From Cocleimonas sp. (GTDB lineage Bacteria > Pseudomonadota > Gammaproteobacteria > Thiotrichales > Thiotrichaceae), in contig JAKIUW010000001.1 in NCBI GenBank assembly GCA_021647365.1, positions 110,526-174,525 on the forward strand: a DNA stretch of 64,000 bases. The letters are read 5' to 3'. A program made the position numbers and the translations under genes. The notes under the pieces were generated by a model. That model saw only the letters and a list, made by a program, of their open reading frames with translations. It did no database searches and had not been told where the DNA came from. Shown here one piece after another: positions 52,067-60,350 of this stretch (positions are counted from its first letter, which is position 1; every line of letters starts with the position of its first letter).

Positions 52067-52306
52067 AAAAATTCCTGTATAAAAATGAATGATTAAGTTG
52101 GAATATCTTGAGAGATATTTTCCAAGCTAGACTGAATTTTGACATTAAGATACAAGATAGTCTGTCTTGCTTATGTATGGAACTGTATGGTTTTGTATGC
52201 ACGAATTTAATTAACAACTAGCAGATAGCCTTTTTCGAGTGTTATAAATTAATTTCTTATGACTGTTGAGTAGTGGGTAACTGATTTAGGTTTAAACTAT
52301 CGTTCA

Positions 52307-53602
52307 TTACCACAGAAGTTCAAAGCGTGCCCCGCCAAGATTTTTACTTCGATTCACGCGCACATCGCCACCGTGCTTTTTCATAATCAGTTTTACGATT
52401 GCCAAGCCCAAACCAATACCCGCAGTTTTACGGTTTCGGCTATTATCCAACGTCGAAAAAGGAGTGAATACTTCACTTCTTTTATCCTCTTCTATGCCAG
52501 CCCCATCATCACTAATAGTAATGCTCGTTTGATTTTCTGTCTGGTTAACAACGATCTTAATGGTGGTTTTGGCATAACATTGCGCATTACTTAATACGTT
52601 ATTTATTGCACGTTTTATTAAAGACTCATTGCCAGAAACTTGCTGCGGGTTATCACATTCCACCATTAGTTTGATTTCAGGTAATTCTATTTTATGCTGA
52701 TGTTGAAGTTGTTCCAATAGCGTGCAAATTTCAAAAGATGATGTCTCTACCCTCTGTTGATTTTGTAAGCGGTTTAACTCTAGAATTTCATCTACCGTTA
52801 ATTGCATTTCATCCACATAACCATCAATTTTTTCGATATTTTTTCGTAGATCATCCACTGATGTATGAGTACGTGATAAATCCAATGAAAAACGTATTCT
52901 AGCTAAAGGTGAGCGTAGTTCATGCGGTATTGCGCCAATTAAAATTTGTTGTTCTTGCATGATGTTTTTGAGTTCATCTGCCATATGATTAAAGCCTATG
53001 GCGAGGGTGTCCATCGGTGGCAGCAACTTATTATTTGCCCGTGCATCCCACTCACCATCGCCCAACCTTGTGGCAACATGTACCAAGTGATCTATCGGTT
53101 GGGTTAGTTTTCTAACTAACAGGAATAAGGCAAAAGCAAGACTGCTAAAAATCAGAAAAAAGCTAATGGCTAAATCGAGCCAATCGTAAGTTGATTCATC
53201 GCCATCATTATCGGTCTCATCAATCTTTAAAACCCATTGTTTGGAGTTTTTTAGAAGCGCCAGGGTGTATAGATCTTTTTGACCCAAGGTGTTATCAGAG
53301 ATAACCCTGTGATCTTTTGCTTGGCTTAGCTTTTTACGTTCTTGGTCACTCAGGCTGTCCCAAGAAATGAGTGATAAGGTAAGTTCTGTTTCTAAGGCAT
53401 TGTAGATTTCTATTTCATCTTGCCACGTTTTTGGGTTTTTATGTTGCAACCCTTTTTCAATGGTCTGTTGTATTGTCTTAGAATCATTAATAAGTTGTGT
53501 ATCAAAGATAAAAACATTTAGAACGAACATCATTAAAAAGAAAACAGCGAATGAGAAAACTAATGCACTGAGGTACACCCGTAAAAAAAGTGAATTTATC
53601 AT
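52307..53602 (-). CDS. Sensor histidine kinase, RstB-like
   Basis: A 431-residue inner-membrane kinase. It has two membrane helices (about 8-30 and 142-163) around a short periplasmic domain of about 110 residues, a HAMP domain (about 164-218), and an H-box IPHELRSPLARIRFSLDLSR that matches the RstB/CpxA group. The ATPase part shows NNVLSNAQCYAK, SDDGAGIEEDKR and TAGIGLGLAIVKLIM, all intact. Its partner is the regulator at 54666, but two small genes lie between them, an unusual split. Ligand unknown; the adjacent envelope proteins suggest an envelope signal. Confidence 0.9.
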   Translation of the reverse strand: MINSLFLRVYLSALVFSFAVFFLMMFVLNVFIFDTQLINDSKTIQQTIEKGLQHKNPKTWQDEIEIYNALETELTLSLISWDSLSDQERKKLSQAKDHRVISDNTLGQKDLYTLALLKNSKQWVLKIDETDNDGDESTYDWLDLAISFFLIFSSLAFALFLLVRKLTQPIDHLVHVATRLGDGEWDARANNKLLPPMDTLAIGFNHMADELKNIMQEQQILIGAIPHELRSPLARIRFSLDLSRTHTSVDDLRKNIEKIDGYVDEMQLTVDEILELNRLQNQQRVETSSFEICTLLEQLQHQHKIELPEIKLMVECDNPQQVSGNESLIKRAINNVLSNAQCYAKTTIKIVVNQTENQTSITISDDGAGIEEDKRSEVFTPFSTLDNSRNRKTAGIGLGLAIVKLIMKKHGGDVRVNRSKNLGGARFELLW

Positions 53603-53621
53603 AATTGGGTATCTCTATGAA

Positions 53622-54284
53622 TTAGTCTTCTAATATACTCTGGCGCTCTTTAAGAAATGCTTTTCCAAAAGGCGTTTTATCATTGCTCGTAGGTTTAACA
53701 GACTGAGTTAACATCTTATAACGTTTGATTTCATCATGCTTCATCCAATAAACTGATTCCGCAGGTGCTGAGTAAATGGTAAACCAGTAAAAGTCTGCTG
53801 TTCCTAGCATATCTTTAATATAGCTTGCATTCATCTTATGATCTGGATGACCACGTGGAATGTCTTTTGCTTGTGTTGAACCATCTGACCAAGAATGCAC
53901 CCCCAATTTCGCGCCTTTTTCCATGGTTCTTTGTTTGCCTGATAAGAATAAATCAACCGCGCCAGAAGCAATTACACTGTTACTTAAAAGGTGTGTGTTT
54001 AAGCCTTTGCTTCTTATATAGCGTGCTAATTTAAAGGTAACATCATCATCTAAAGAGCCAGAACTTGCGGTTAGTACAATCGTCTTTACTTTAGGGTGTG
54101 TACGCAATGCCTTAGTCACTTGCCCATAAGATTTACTATTAAAATCACCCATTAAATACATTTTATCTTGCTGAATGGATATTTTAGTCATTTCGATTTG
54201 ATTTAATGCACCCACTAATAGTTGAGTACAACCAGAAAGAAAACTTATAACAATGATTCCTACTAATATTTTTATATTTTTCAT
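53622..54284 (-). CDS. ClpP/crotonase-like lipoprotein, COG3904-type
   Basis: A 220-residue lipoprotein (lipobox FLSGC, Cys19). The mature part has the ClpP-like order: GDFNSKSYGQVTKAL, TIVLTASSGSLDDDVTFKLARYIRSKGLNTHL, then SNSVIASGAVDLFLSGKQR with a Ser in the nucleophile place and GAKLGVHSW with a His. COG3904-like periplasmic proteins usually read CASACTLIFLAG here, so ASGA is a close but altered form. Whether it cuts peptides is unknown. It lies 19 bp upstream of the kinase and overlaps the 85-residue gene by 4 bp, so it is built into the two-component operon. Confidence 0.75.
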   Translation of the reverse strand: MKNIKILVGIIVISFLSGCTQLLVGALNQIEMTKISIQQDKMYLMGDFNSKSYGQVTKALRTHPKVKTIVLTASSGSLDDDVTFKLARYIRSKGLNTHLLSNSVIASGAVDLFLSGKQRTMEKGAKLGVHSWSDGSTQAKDIPRGHPDHKMNASYIKDMLGTADFYWFTIYSAPAESVYWMKHDEIKRYKMLTQSVKPTSNDKTPFGKAFLKERQSILED

Positions 54285-54538
54285 TTTGTAACCCCTTTTG
54301 ATAGTAGGACAAGAATAATGCCTGTAATTAAACCGGCGATACTAAGAGCTATAAGGTGCATATCTGTGTTAAACCCACAAGAGACATCTCCAACCACCCC
54401 ATCTACTGGCTGCATATAGTTGTTTCCGCATATTATTTTTCCGACTAAGTTAGGAATTATTGAAAAAGACCTACTTAAAACGCCTATTAGCACAGCGAGC
54501 GCAATAATAATTAAACCTAATTTCTTTTTACTAATCAT
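54281..54538 (-). CDS. Small two-span membrane protein
   Basis: An 85-residue protein with two membrane helices (about 7-26 and 62-81) and a loop containing two Cys (about 38 and 54), likely periplasmic and disulfide-linked. I do not recognise a family. It overlaps the ClpP-like gene by 4 bp and follows the response regulator by 127 bp on the same strand, so the order is regulator, small membrane protein, ClpP-like lipoprotein, kinase. A role as a sensor accessory or target is inference from position. Confidence 0.7.
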   Translation of the reverse strand: MISKKKLGLIIIALAVLIGVLSRSFSIIPNLVGKIICGNNYMQPVDGVVGDVSCGFNTDMHLIALSIAGLITGIILVLLSKGVTK

Positions 54539-54665
54539 AATATTGTCCTTATTGGTTCGTATTTAAAATATTCATGCGCTAATAATGACAAAGAATACGA
54601 ATAGTATCCGTCAGAAATTGTAGGTGAAATGTAAGCGATTGTAGGTATTTGAACTAAAAATAACG

Positions 54666-55364
54666 TTATACAACTAGCAAGTACCCTTTGCTACGCACTG
54701 TTTTGATAAAACGATAGGGGGGAATATCATCATCCATTTTTTTACGCAATGAGGATACGCGTAGATCAATGGAACGATCAATTCCATCATATTCTATACC
54801 ACGTAACTGTTGGTATAGGTCATCACGACTCACTGGTATACCGTTACTTTTTACAAGAACGCTGAGTAACTCAAACTCGCCACTGGTTAAATTAATTTCT
54901 TGATCATCTATATGTAAGGTATAGGCTTTTAGATTAATAGTTAGGTTTTGAATGTGTATTTTATCGACATTGTTGTTTACAGATGTGCTTTGATTGCGAC
55001 GTAATAAAGCATTGATATGGGCTAATAATATGTGAGGTCTAACGGGTTTATTAAGGTAGCCATCAGCGCCCGTATTTAACGACGATACCTCAGAAAAATC
55101 ATCATCTTTAGCGGTAAGCATTAACACGGGGTTATTAAAGTCTTGACGAATTTGACGACACACTTCAACGCCATCTAACCCAGGAAGCATAATATCAAGT
55201 ACCACTAAATCAGGTTTATCTGATAAAATATGATCTACTGCTAAAAGACCGTTATCCACCCAAATGACATCAAATCCCTCACTAGTTAGGAAGGTTTGAA
55301 TCATATTCGCTAGTTCAGCATCATCTTCAACTAAGATGATTTTATAAGTTTTTTTGGGGGTCAT
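54666..55364 (-). CDS. OmpR-family response regulator, RstA-like
   Basis: A 232-residue regulator. The receiver has EDD (13-15), phosphorylated Asp57 in LVVLDIMLPGLDG, and Lys in LNKPVRP; the DNA-binding half shows LTSGEFELLSVLVKSNG, GIDRSIDLRVSSLRKKM and the FIKTVRSKGYLLV hairpin. It fits the RstA type and pairs with the kinase at 52307. It is divergent from guaA: 84 bp separate the two starts, so its promoter overlaps the one guaA needs after losing guaB. All key residues are present. Confidence 0.92.
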   Translation of the reverse strand: MTPKKTYKIILVEDDAELANMIQTFLTSEGFDVIWVDNGLLAVDHILSDKPDLVVLDIMLPGLDGVEVCRQIRQDFNNPVLMLTAKDDDFSEVSSLNTGADGYLNKPVRPHILLAHINALLRRNQSTSVNNNVDKIHIQNLTINLKAYTLHIDDQEINLTSGEFELLSVLVKSNGIPVSRDDLYQQLRGIEYDGIDRSIDLRVSSLRKKMDDDIPPYRFIKTVRSKGYLLVV

Positions 55365-55448
55365 TGATTTATCTCGTGGGCTGGAAAAAGACTTGCGTTA
55401 TAATCACTAGCCGACTTTAATAAGCCCAATTTTTCAGATGGTAAAGTT

Positions 55449-57026
55449 ATGACTTCCAATATTCACACAGATCGCATTCTAATACTAGATTTCGGCGCAC
55501 AATACACCCAATTGATTGCCCGTCGTGTACGCGAGGTTGGCGTTTATTGTGAAATTTACCCTTGGGATGTAAGCAGTCAAGATGTGATTGACTTTAAAGC
55601 TAAAGGGATTATTTTATCAGGTGGGCCAGAATCAACGATTGGCGATGATGCACCAGAAGCACCTCAAGCGGTTTATGAATTGGGCGTACCCGTACTGGGC
55701 ATCTGTTATGGTATGCAAACCATGGCAATGCATTTTGGTGGTAAGGTTGAAACAGCTGATCACCAAGAATATGGCTATGCACAGGTGCGTGCGCGGGGCC
55801 ATACGGCTCTATTCAAGGATATTGAAGATGAAGTAAATGCCGAAGGCCATGGCTTATTAGATGTTTGGATGTCGCATGGTGATCATGTGGTGGAGATTCC
55901 TGAATCATTCAAGTTGATGGCAAGCACTGAGAATGCGCCGATTGCAGGTATCGCCAATGAAGATAAGAAATTCTACGGTATTCAATTTCACCCAGAAGTG
56001 ACTCATACAAAGCAGGGTGGTCGGATACTTGAGCGCTTTACGCGTGAGATTTGTGGCTGTGCCAATTTATGGAATCCGCAGAACATTATCGAAGACAGTA
56101 TTAAAAATGTGAAAGAACAGGTTGGCTCTGATGAAGTGATTTTAGGGTTGTCAGGTGGCGTAGATTCATCCGTTGTTGCGGCAATGCTTCATAAGGCGAT
56201 TGGTAAACAGCTCACCTGTGTATTTGTAGATACGGGTTTGTTGCGCTTAAACGAAGGCGATCAAGTAATGACGATGTTTGCCGAACACATGGGTGTAAAA
56301 GTTATTCGTGTGAATGCAGAAGCGCGTTATCTAAAAGCACTGAAAGGCAAAACAGACCCAGAAGAAAAACGTAAAATCATCGGTAATTTGTTTGTCGGAA
56401 TTTTCGAAGAAGAATCTAATAAACTTACTAATGCAAAATGGCTAGCACAAGGCACAATTTACCCTGATGTTATTGAATCAGCAGGCAGTAAAACGGGCAA
56501 GGCGCATTTAATTAAGTCGCACCATAATGTGGGTGGCTTACCAGAAGATATGAAGCTAGGGCTAGTTGAACCTCTGCGCGAGCTATTTAAAGATGAAGTT
56601 CGGACCATTGGGATGGAGCTTGGGCTTCCCGCTGAAATGGTCCATCGGCATCCGTTTCCTGGGCCTGGTTTAGGCGTGAGAATTTTAGGTGAAGTGAAAA
56701 AAGAATTCGCTGATATACTTCGTCTTGCAGACAATATTTTTATAGAAGAATTGTATAAGCATGATTTATACAATAAAACCTCACAAGCCTTTGCTGTGTT
56801 CCTGCCAATCAAATCGGTAGGTGTAACAGGTGATGGCCGTCGTTATGATTATGTGATTGCATTGCGCGCGGTTGAGACGATTGATTTTATGACTGCACGC
56901 TGGGCGCACCTGCCTTATGATTTTTTGAGCTTGGTTTCTAATCGTATTATTAATGAAATTTCGAATGTTTCGCGGGTGACTTATGATATTTCAGGTAAGC
57001 CGCCGGCAACCATCGAATGGGAATAG
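55449..57026 (+). CDS. guaA: GMP synthase, glutamine-hydrolysing
   Basis: GuaA turns XMP into GMP using ATP and glutamine. The 525-residue protein has the class I amidotransferase domain (about 8-200) with Cys in GVPVLGICYGMQTMA and the His/Glu pair in FYGIQFHPEVTHT, then the ATP-pyrophosphatase P-loop GLSGGVDSSVVAAML (about 232), and the C-terminal dimer domain with RHPFPGPGLGVRILGE and the IEWE end. The start ATG at 55449 has a preceding GATGGTAAAG. It is separated from guaB by an inserted block, and from tadA by a second one. Confidence 0.98.
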   Translation: MTSNIHTDRILILDFGAQYTQLIARRVREVGVYCEIYPWDVSSQDVIDFKAKGIILSGGPESTIGDDAPEAPQAVYELGVPVLGICYGMQTMAMHFGGKVETADHQEYGYAQVRARGHTALFKDIEDEVNAEGHGLLDVWMSHGDHVVEIPESFKLMASTENAPIAGIANEDKKFYGIQFHPEVTHTKQGGRILERFTREICGCANLWNPQNIIEDSIKNVKEQVGSDEVILGLSGGVDSSVVAAMLHKAIGKQLTCVFVDTGLLRLNEGDQVMTMFAEHMGVKVIRVNAEARYLKALKGKTDPEEKRKIIGNLFVGIFEEESNKLTNAKWLAQGTIYPDVIESAGSKTGKAHLIKSHHNVGGLPEDMKLGLVEPLRELFKDEVRTIGMELGLPAEMVHRHPFPGPGLGVRILGEVKKEFADILRLADNIFIEELYKHDLYNKTSQAFAVFLPIKSVGVTGDGRRYDYVIALRAVETIDFMTARWAHLPYDFLSLVSNRIINEISNVSRVTYDISGKPPATIEWE

Positions 57027-57192
57027 TTTTTACTACTCACATCACTTCCATAAGCCGCCACTTCCGCGTTGAGAAAATAGTTACTTACATCTGTAAGCGC
57101 CTATTTCCTCGCCTTGAATTGCCGACTTCTGAAAGTAGTCTGAGCAGCAAAAATACCTTTGTTGGTATAAAGAAAAAGCTATTTATGAAAAC

Positions 57193-57218
57193 ATCATGTA
57201 AAAGTGGGGGGGTGTGCT
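57193..57218 (+). repeat. G-tract repeat, solo arm, left flank of the VapBC-OLD islet
   Basis: ATCATGTAAAAGT plus seven G plus TGTGCT. It is identical in sequence and orientation to the copy at 59826, so the two form direct repeats around the toxin-antitoxin and OLD genes. Confidence 0.85.
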
Positions 57219-57240
57219 TCTAGCCAACCTGTAGTGAATA

Positions 57241-57642
57241 CTACCAAATAGTTTTCACATGCTTATATTGAAGAATTTTTCTATCGCTGGTAATTAAAGG
57301 TATTGAATATTGCCTTGCTAAGGCGGTGATAATTCTATCCGCAGGGTCTGGATGGAAATCATCTGGCAATCTGACCGATTGGATAAAGGTATCATTATCA
57401 ACCGCCACAAATTCGACTTTCTCGATGGCAGATACAGTGCGTATCCAATCATCGGTATCCATAGTCAATGACAAGCGCCCCTTATCAACCAGTAAGGCAA
57501 TTTCCCATGTCGTTATGGATGAAACGAAAATAAGCCCATCATTTTTATTGATTTCATTCTTAATGGCTTTCAAGGCAGGTTTTGATAATCGATTATCCCC
57601 ATTCACCCACCAGATAAGGGCGTGTGTATCCAGTACAATCAT
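57241..57642 (-). CDS. vapC: VapC-type PIN-domain toxin
   Basis: A 133-residue PIN-domain ribonuclease, the toxin of a type II pair. The acidic metal site is complete: Asp5 in VLDTHALIWW, Glu47 in TTWEIALL, Asp100 in PADRIITALA and the last Asp in TSDRKIL. The LDTHALIWW opening and PDDFHPDPADR are typical of the VapC subgroup paired with Phd/YefM antitoxins. The ATG shares one base with the antitoxin stop (TAATG), so the pair is coupled. Related toxins cleave tRNA or rRNA; the target here is not known. Confidence 0.93.
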   Translation of the reverse strand: MIVLDTHALIWWVNGDNRLSKPALKAIKNEINKNDGLIFVSSITTWEIALLVDKGRLSLTMDTDDWIRTVSAIEKVEFVAVDNDTFIQSVRLPDDFHPDPADRIITALARQYSIPLITSDRKILQYKHVKTIW

Positions 57643-57902
57643 TATTGGCTTAATATCTCCCAGTCACCTTCACCGACAGGTTCAGTGGGATCAATATATT
57701 CACTCACGCTACCTTTTAATATATCAAGTGGTTTACGCTCTTTTGAATGATAAGGACGTATCTCGATGGAAGGCTTTCCGTGATCAGTAATAACCAATGA
57801 TTCACCATTCGCCTCAACCTGGCGGAAAAACTCCAATGCCTTAGATTTAAACTGTGATTTTGATATTTGCTGTTCTTTGCCCATGATTATTACTCTAGTC
57901 AT
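57642..57902 (-). CDS. vapB: Phd/YefM-type antitoxin
   Basis: An 86-residue antitoxin. The N-terminal DNA-binding Phd fold reads ISKSQFKSKALEFFRQVEANGESLVITDHGKPSIEIRP by position 12-50, and the acidic C-terminus (DPTEPVGEGDWEILS) would wrap the toxin. The start may be the ATG at 57902 or the ATG at 57884 (MGKEQQ); both have weak upstream sites. It probably represses its own promoter, which must lie in 57903-58038, shared with the divergent OLD gene. Confidence 0.9.
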   Translation of the reverse strand: MTRVIIMGKEQQISKSQFKSKALEFFRQVEANGESLVITDHGKPSIEIRPYHSKERKPLDILKGSVSEYIDPTEPVGEGDWEILSQ

Positions 57903-58038
57903 ATACCTATGGTCATAATCATAACATAAGTTAATTTTTATAGATAAAATAGTATGTTTTTATTTAACTATCGTATCAATTAGTTGTTACAAATTATTTA
58001 TCTGTTACCATAGATTTTTTTATTATAGAGTAAGAATA

Positions 58039-59793
58039 ATGCCACATTTTATTTCTAACTTGAAAATTAAAAATTTCAAATCATGTATAAATACAGAGTT
58101 ACTCTTATCACCTTTTACTGTACTTGTAGGTTACAACAATGCAGGTAAATCAAACTCATTAACAGCACTTCAATGGCTTATAACAAGATCAAAACAACCA
58201 ACAACTGCATTCACAGATGAAACTCAAGCTATTGAAGTTGAAGGTACAATAGAAGGTATTTCTAGTGATATATTAGAGCAAATGCCTGCCAGACAAAAGA
58301 CCTCCATCGAACCATATATTAATCACGAGAAATTGATAATTAGAAGAGTACAAGATTCTCCAACATCTTCTGTAGGTCAAATAAGTTTATCAGTATGGAA
58401 TGAATCTGAAAATGAGTGGACTGCAAATCCTACTGGAATAGATAATGCTATTAAAGGGTTATTACCTGAACCAATAAGAATAGGAGCAATGGAAAATGCA
58501 GCAGATGATGCTTCAAAAGCAAAGTCAACATCAACAATAGGAAAGTTGTTAGCTGCTTTTTTAGAGCCTGTTAAACAAGCTCATGAAGCGGATTTAACAA
58601 GTCACTTAGATGAAGTGAGTCGTCGTATATCAGCAGACGGTGATTTAAGATTTAATGAACTATCTACTATAGACGATAGAATTAATGAAAAAGTAAGTAA
58701 TTTATTCCCAGGAATGAGTTTAAAGCTTCATTTTAATACTCCTAACTTTGATGAATTGATTAAAAGTGGAACAATAAAGGTTTATGAAGACCAACAAGAA
58801 GCTAGAGAATTTACTTCTTATGGTCATGGTGCTCAGCGTGCAATTCAAATGGCTTTAATCCAGTACTTAGCAGAGTTTAAAAAAGATAACTCTGAGCAAC
58901 TTACAACTACTTTATTATTGATTGATGAGCCTGAATTATATCTCCACCCATTTGCAATTGAGCAAGTTAGAGAAGCTCTCTTGTTGTTATCAACGAATGG
59001 TTATCAAATTATTCTTTCTACACACTCTGCCCAAATGATTACTCCAAAAGGGGCAGAAAACACCTTATTAATTCGTAAAGATGCTACAAGAGGTACATAC
59101 GCTAGAGCACGACTTAGCGATGCGATACAAACTATTGTTCCAAATACTACACATCAAATGGAACACTTATTTTCACTTTCCCATTCAACGCAAATACTAT
59201 TTGCGGAGAATGTTGTTTTAACCGAAGGAAAAACAGAGCTACGTTTGTTGCCTTTGTTATTTCAAAAAATATCTGGGGTTACACTGGGTCAAGAGAAGCG
59301 CGCTTTGGTGCCACAAGGTGGTGTAGATAACACTAAAAAATCACTAGATATATTGAATGCAATGGATCTTCCAGTTAAGGCAATAGTTGATTTGGATTAT
59401 ATAAAAAGAATTACTGGTGATGGTTTTTTACAAACAAATGATACAGATATATTAGCAATTAAAACGGTGCTTAGAAATCTTGAAGGCTCTGCTCTAATTA
59501 CACTAAATACGGATGGTTTTCCACAAAAAGGAGTTGTAACTGCTGCTAAAGCCTATGAGTTATTGGCTCAAGAAACAGATGCAACTCAGCCGATTGAGTC
59601 GTTGCATCAAAAGTTATTAGCTCACAATATCTGGATATGGAAAAAAGGAGCGATTGAAGCACATTTAGGCATTGTAAGTAAAAATGAATCAGGATGGGCT
59701 AGTTTTAAAGCTAGTGTTGAAGGTAATGGAGTAGATAATACTTGCACAGATTATCAAGGTATATGTGATCTTATGAGCTGGCTAAGACGTTAA
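58039..59793 (+). CDS. OLD-family ATPase-TOPRIM nuclease, class 1
   Basis: A 584-residue protein with an ABC-type ATPase and a TOPRIM nuclease, the domain set of OLD proteins. Walker A is GYNNAGKS (31-38), the signature-like YGHGAQR lies near 276, Walker B is LLLIDEPELYLHP (Asp296, Glu297) and the H-loop STHSAQMI near 332. TOPRIM runs from about 388 (ENVVLTEGKTE, Glu395) with the DxD pair at Asp451 and Asp453. OLD proteins act in phage defence in several systems. No UvrD-like helicase follows, so this is not the two-gene Gabija form. Codon use (many AGA, AAA, ATA) differs from guaA and tadA, which suggests transfer. Confidence 0.9.
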   Translation: MPHFISNLKIKNFKSCINTELLLSPFTVLVGYNNAGKSNSLTALQWLITRSKQPTTAFTDETQAIEVEGTIEGISSDILEQMPARQKTSIEPYINHEKLIIRRVQDSPTSSVGQISLSVWNESENEWTANPTGIDNAIKGLLPEPIRIGAMENAADDASKAKSTSTIGKLLAAFLEPVKQAHEADLTSHLDEVSRRISADGDLRFNELSTIDDRINEKVSNLFPGMSLKLHFNTPNFDELIKSGTIKVYEDQQEAREFTSYGHGAQRAIQMALIQYLAEFKKDNSEQLTTTLLLIDEPELYLHPFAIEQVREALLLLSTNGYQIILSTHSAQMITPKGAENTLLIRKDATRGTYARARLSDAIQTIVPNTTHQMEHLFSLSHSTQILFAENVVLTEGKTELRLLPLLFQKISGVTLGQEKRALVPQGGVDNTKKSLDILNAMDLPVKAIVDLDYIKRITGDGFLQTNDTDILAIKTVLRNLEGSALITLNTDGFPQKGVVTAAKAYELLAQETDATQPIESLHQKLLAHNIWIWKKGAIEAHLGIVSKNESGWASFKASVEGNGVDNTCTDYQGICDLMSWLRR

Positions 59794-59825
59794 CAAATGA
59801 GTAGTACACTAGGTATTGTTTTAAC

Positions 59826-59851
59826 ATCATGTAAAAGTGGGGGGGTGTGCT
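59826..59851 (+). repeat. G-tract repeat, solo arm, right flank of the VapBC-OLD islet
   Basis: ATCATGTAAAAGT plus seven G plus TGTGCT, 32 bp after the OLD stop and 25 bp before tadA. It is a direct repeat of the copy at 57193. Confidence 0.85.
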
Positions 59852-59876
59852 TTAAAATATCACATCAAACTACTTA

Positions 59877-60350
59877 GTGAGCTCTACCGATGATCAAAAG
59901 TGGATGGCTCACGCCTTAAAACTGGCAGAACGCTCACGTGAAGAAGGTGAAGTCCCAGTCGGGGCTGTTATTATTAAAGATGGTGAGTTAATTTCAGAAG
60001 GCTGGAATCAACCCATAGCCGACCACGATGCCACAGCGCACGCCGAAATAATGGCGATTCGCGGCGCTGGCAAAGCCCTCAACAATTACCGCTTACCCAA
60101 TACAACGCTGTATGTAACTTTAGAGCCTTGCACCATGTGCGCGGGCGCAATGGTTCATGCGCGTATTGCTCGTGTGGTTTTTGGTGCGCCAGACCCACGC
60201 ACAGGTACTGCAGGAAGTGCGATTGATTTGTTCTCTCAATCTTATAATAATCATCAAATAGATGTAGAAGGTGGTGTGATGCAAGAAGCCTGCGGTCAAA
60301 TTCTTAAAAACTTTTTTAGAGAACGGCGTAAAAGGAATAAAAACCCATGA
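59877..60350 (+). CDS. tadA: tRNA-specific adenosine deaminase
   Basis: TadA converts A34 of tRNA-Arg(ACG) to inosine, an essential wobble change. The 157-residue protein shows the zinc and catalytic motif HAEIMAIRGAG (His, Glu) and the PCTMCAGAMVHARI Cys pair. GEVPVGAVII and FFRERRKR at the end are typical. It starts with GTG at 59877. It overlaps the DUF2237 gene by 4 bp. tadA close to guaBA is common in gammaproteobacteria; here the VapBC-OLD islet separates it from guaA. Confidence 0.96.
   Translation: MSSTDDQKWMAHALKLAERSREEGEVPVGAVIIKDGELISEGWNQPIADHDATAHAEIMAIRGAGKALNNYRLPNTTLYVTLEPCTMCAGAMVHARIARVVFGAPDPRTGTAGSAIDLFSQSYNNHQIDVEGGVMQEACGQILKNFFRERRKRNKNP

Noticed and set aside
57017..57223. 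Short + strand frame after guaA
   Set aside because: It overlaps the guaA end, runs into the repeat and has no ribosome-binding site or recognisable sequence; treated as intergenic.
58039..59793. Gabija defence system
   Set aside because: Gabija needs a UvrD-like helicase gene next to the OLD-type gene. The next gene is tadA, and upstream is a divergent toxin-antitoxin pair.
931..59851. CRISPR array
   Set aside because: The repeats are dispersed over tens of kilobases without regular spacers or cas genes.
931..59851. G-quadruplex elements
   Set aside because: Each arm has a single G run, so an intramolecular quadruplex is not expected.
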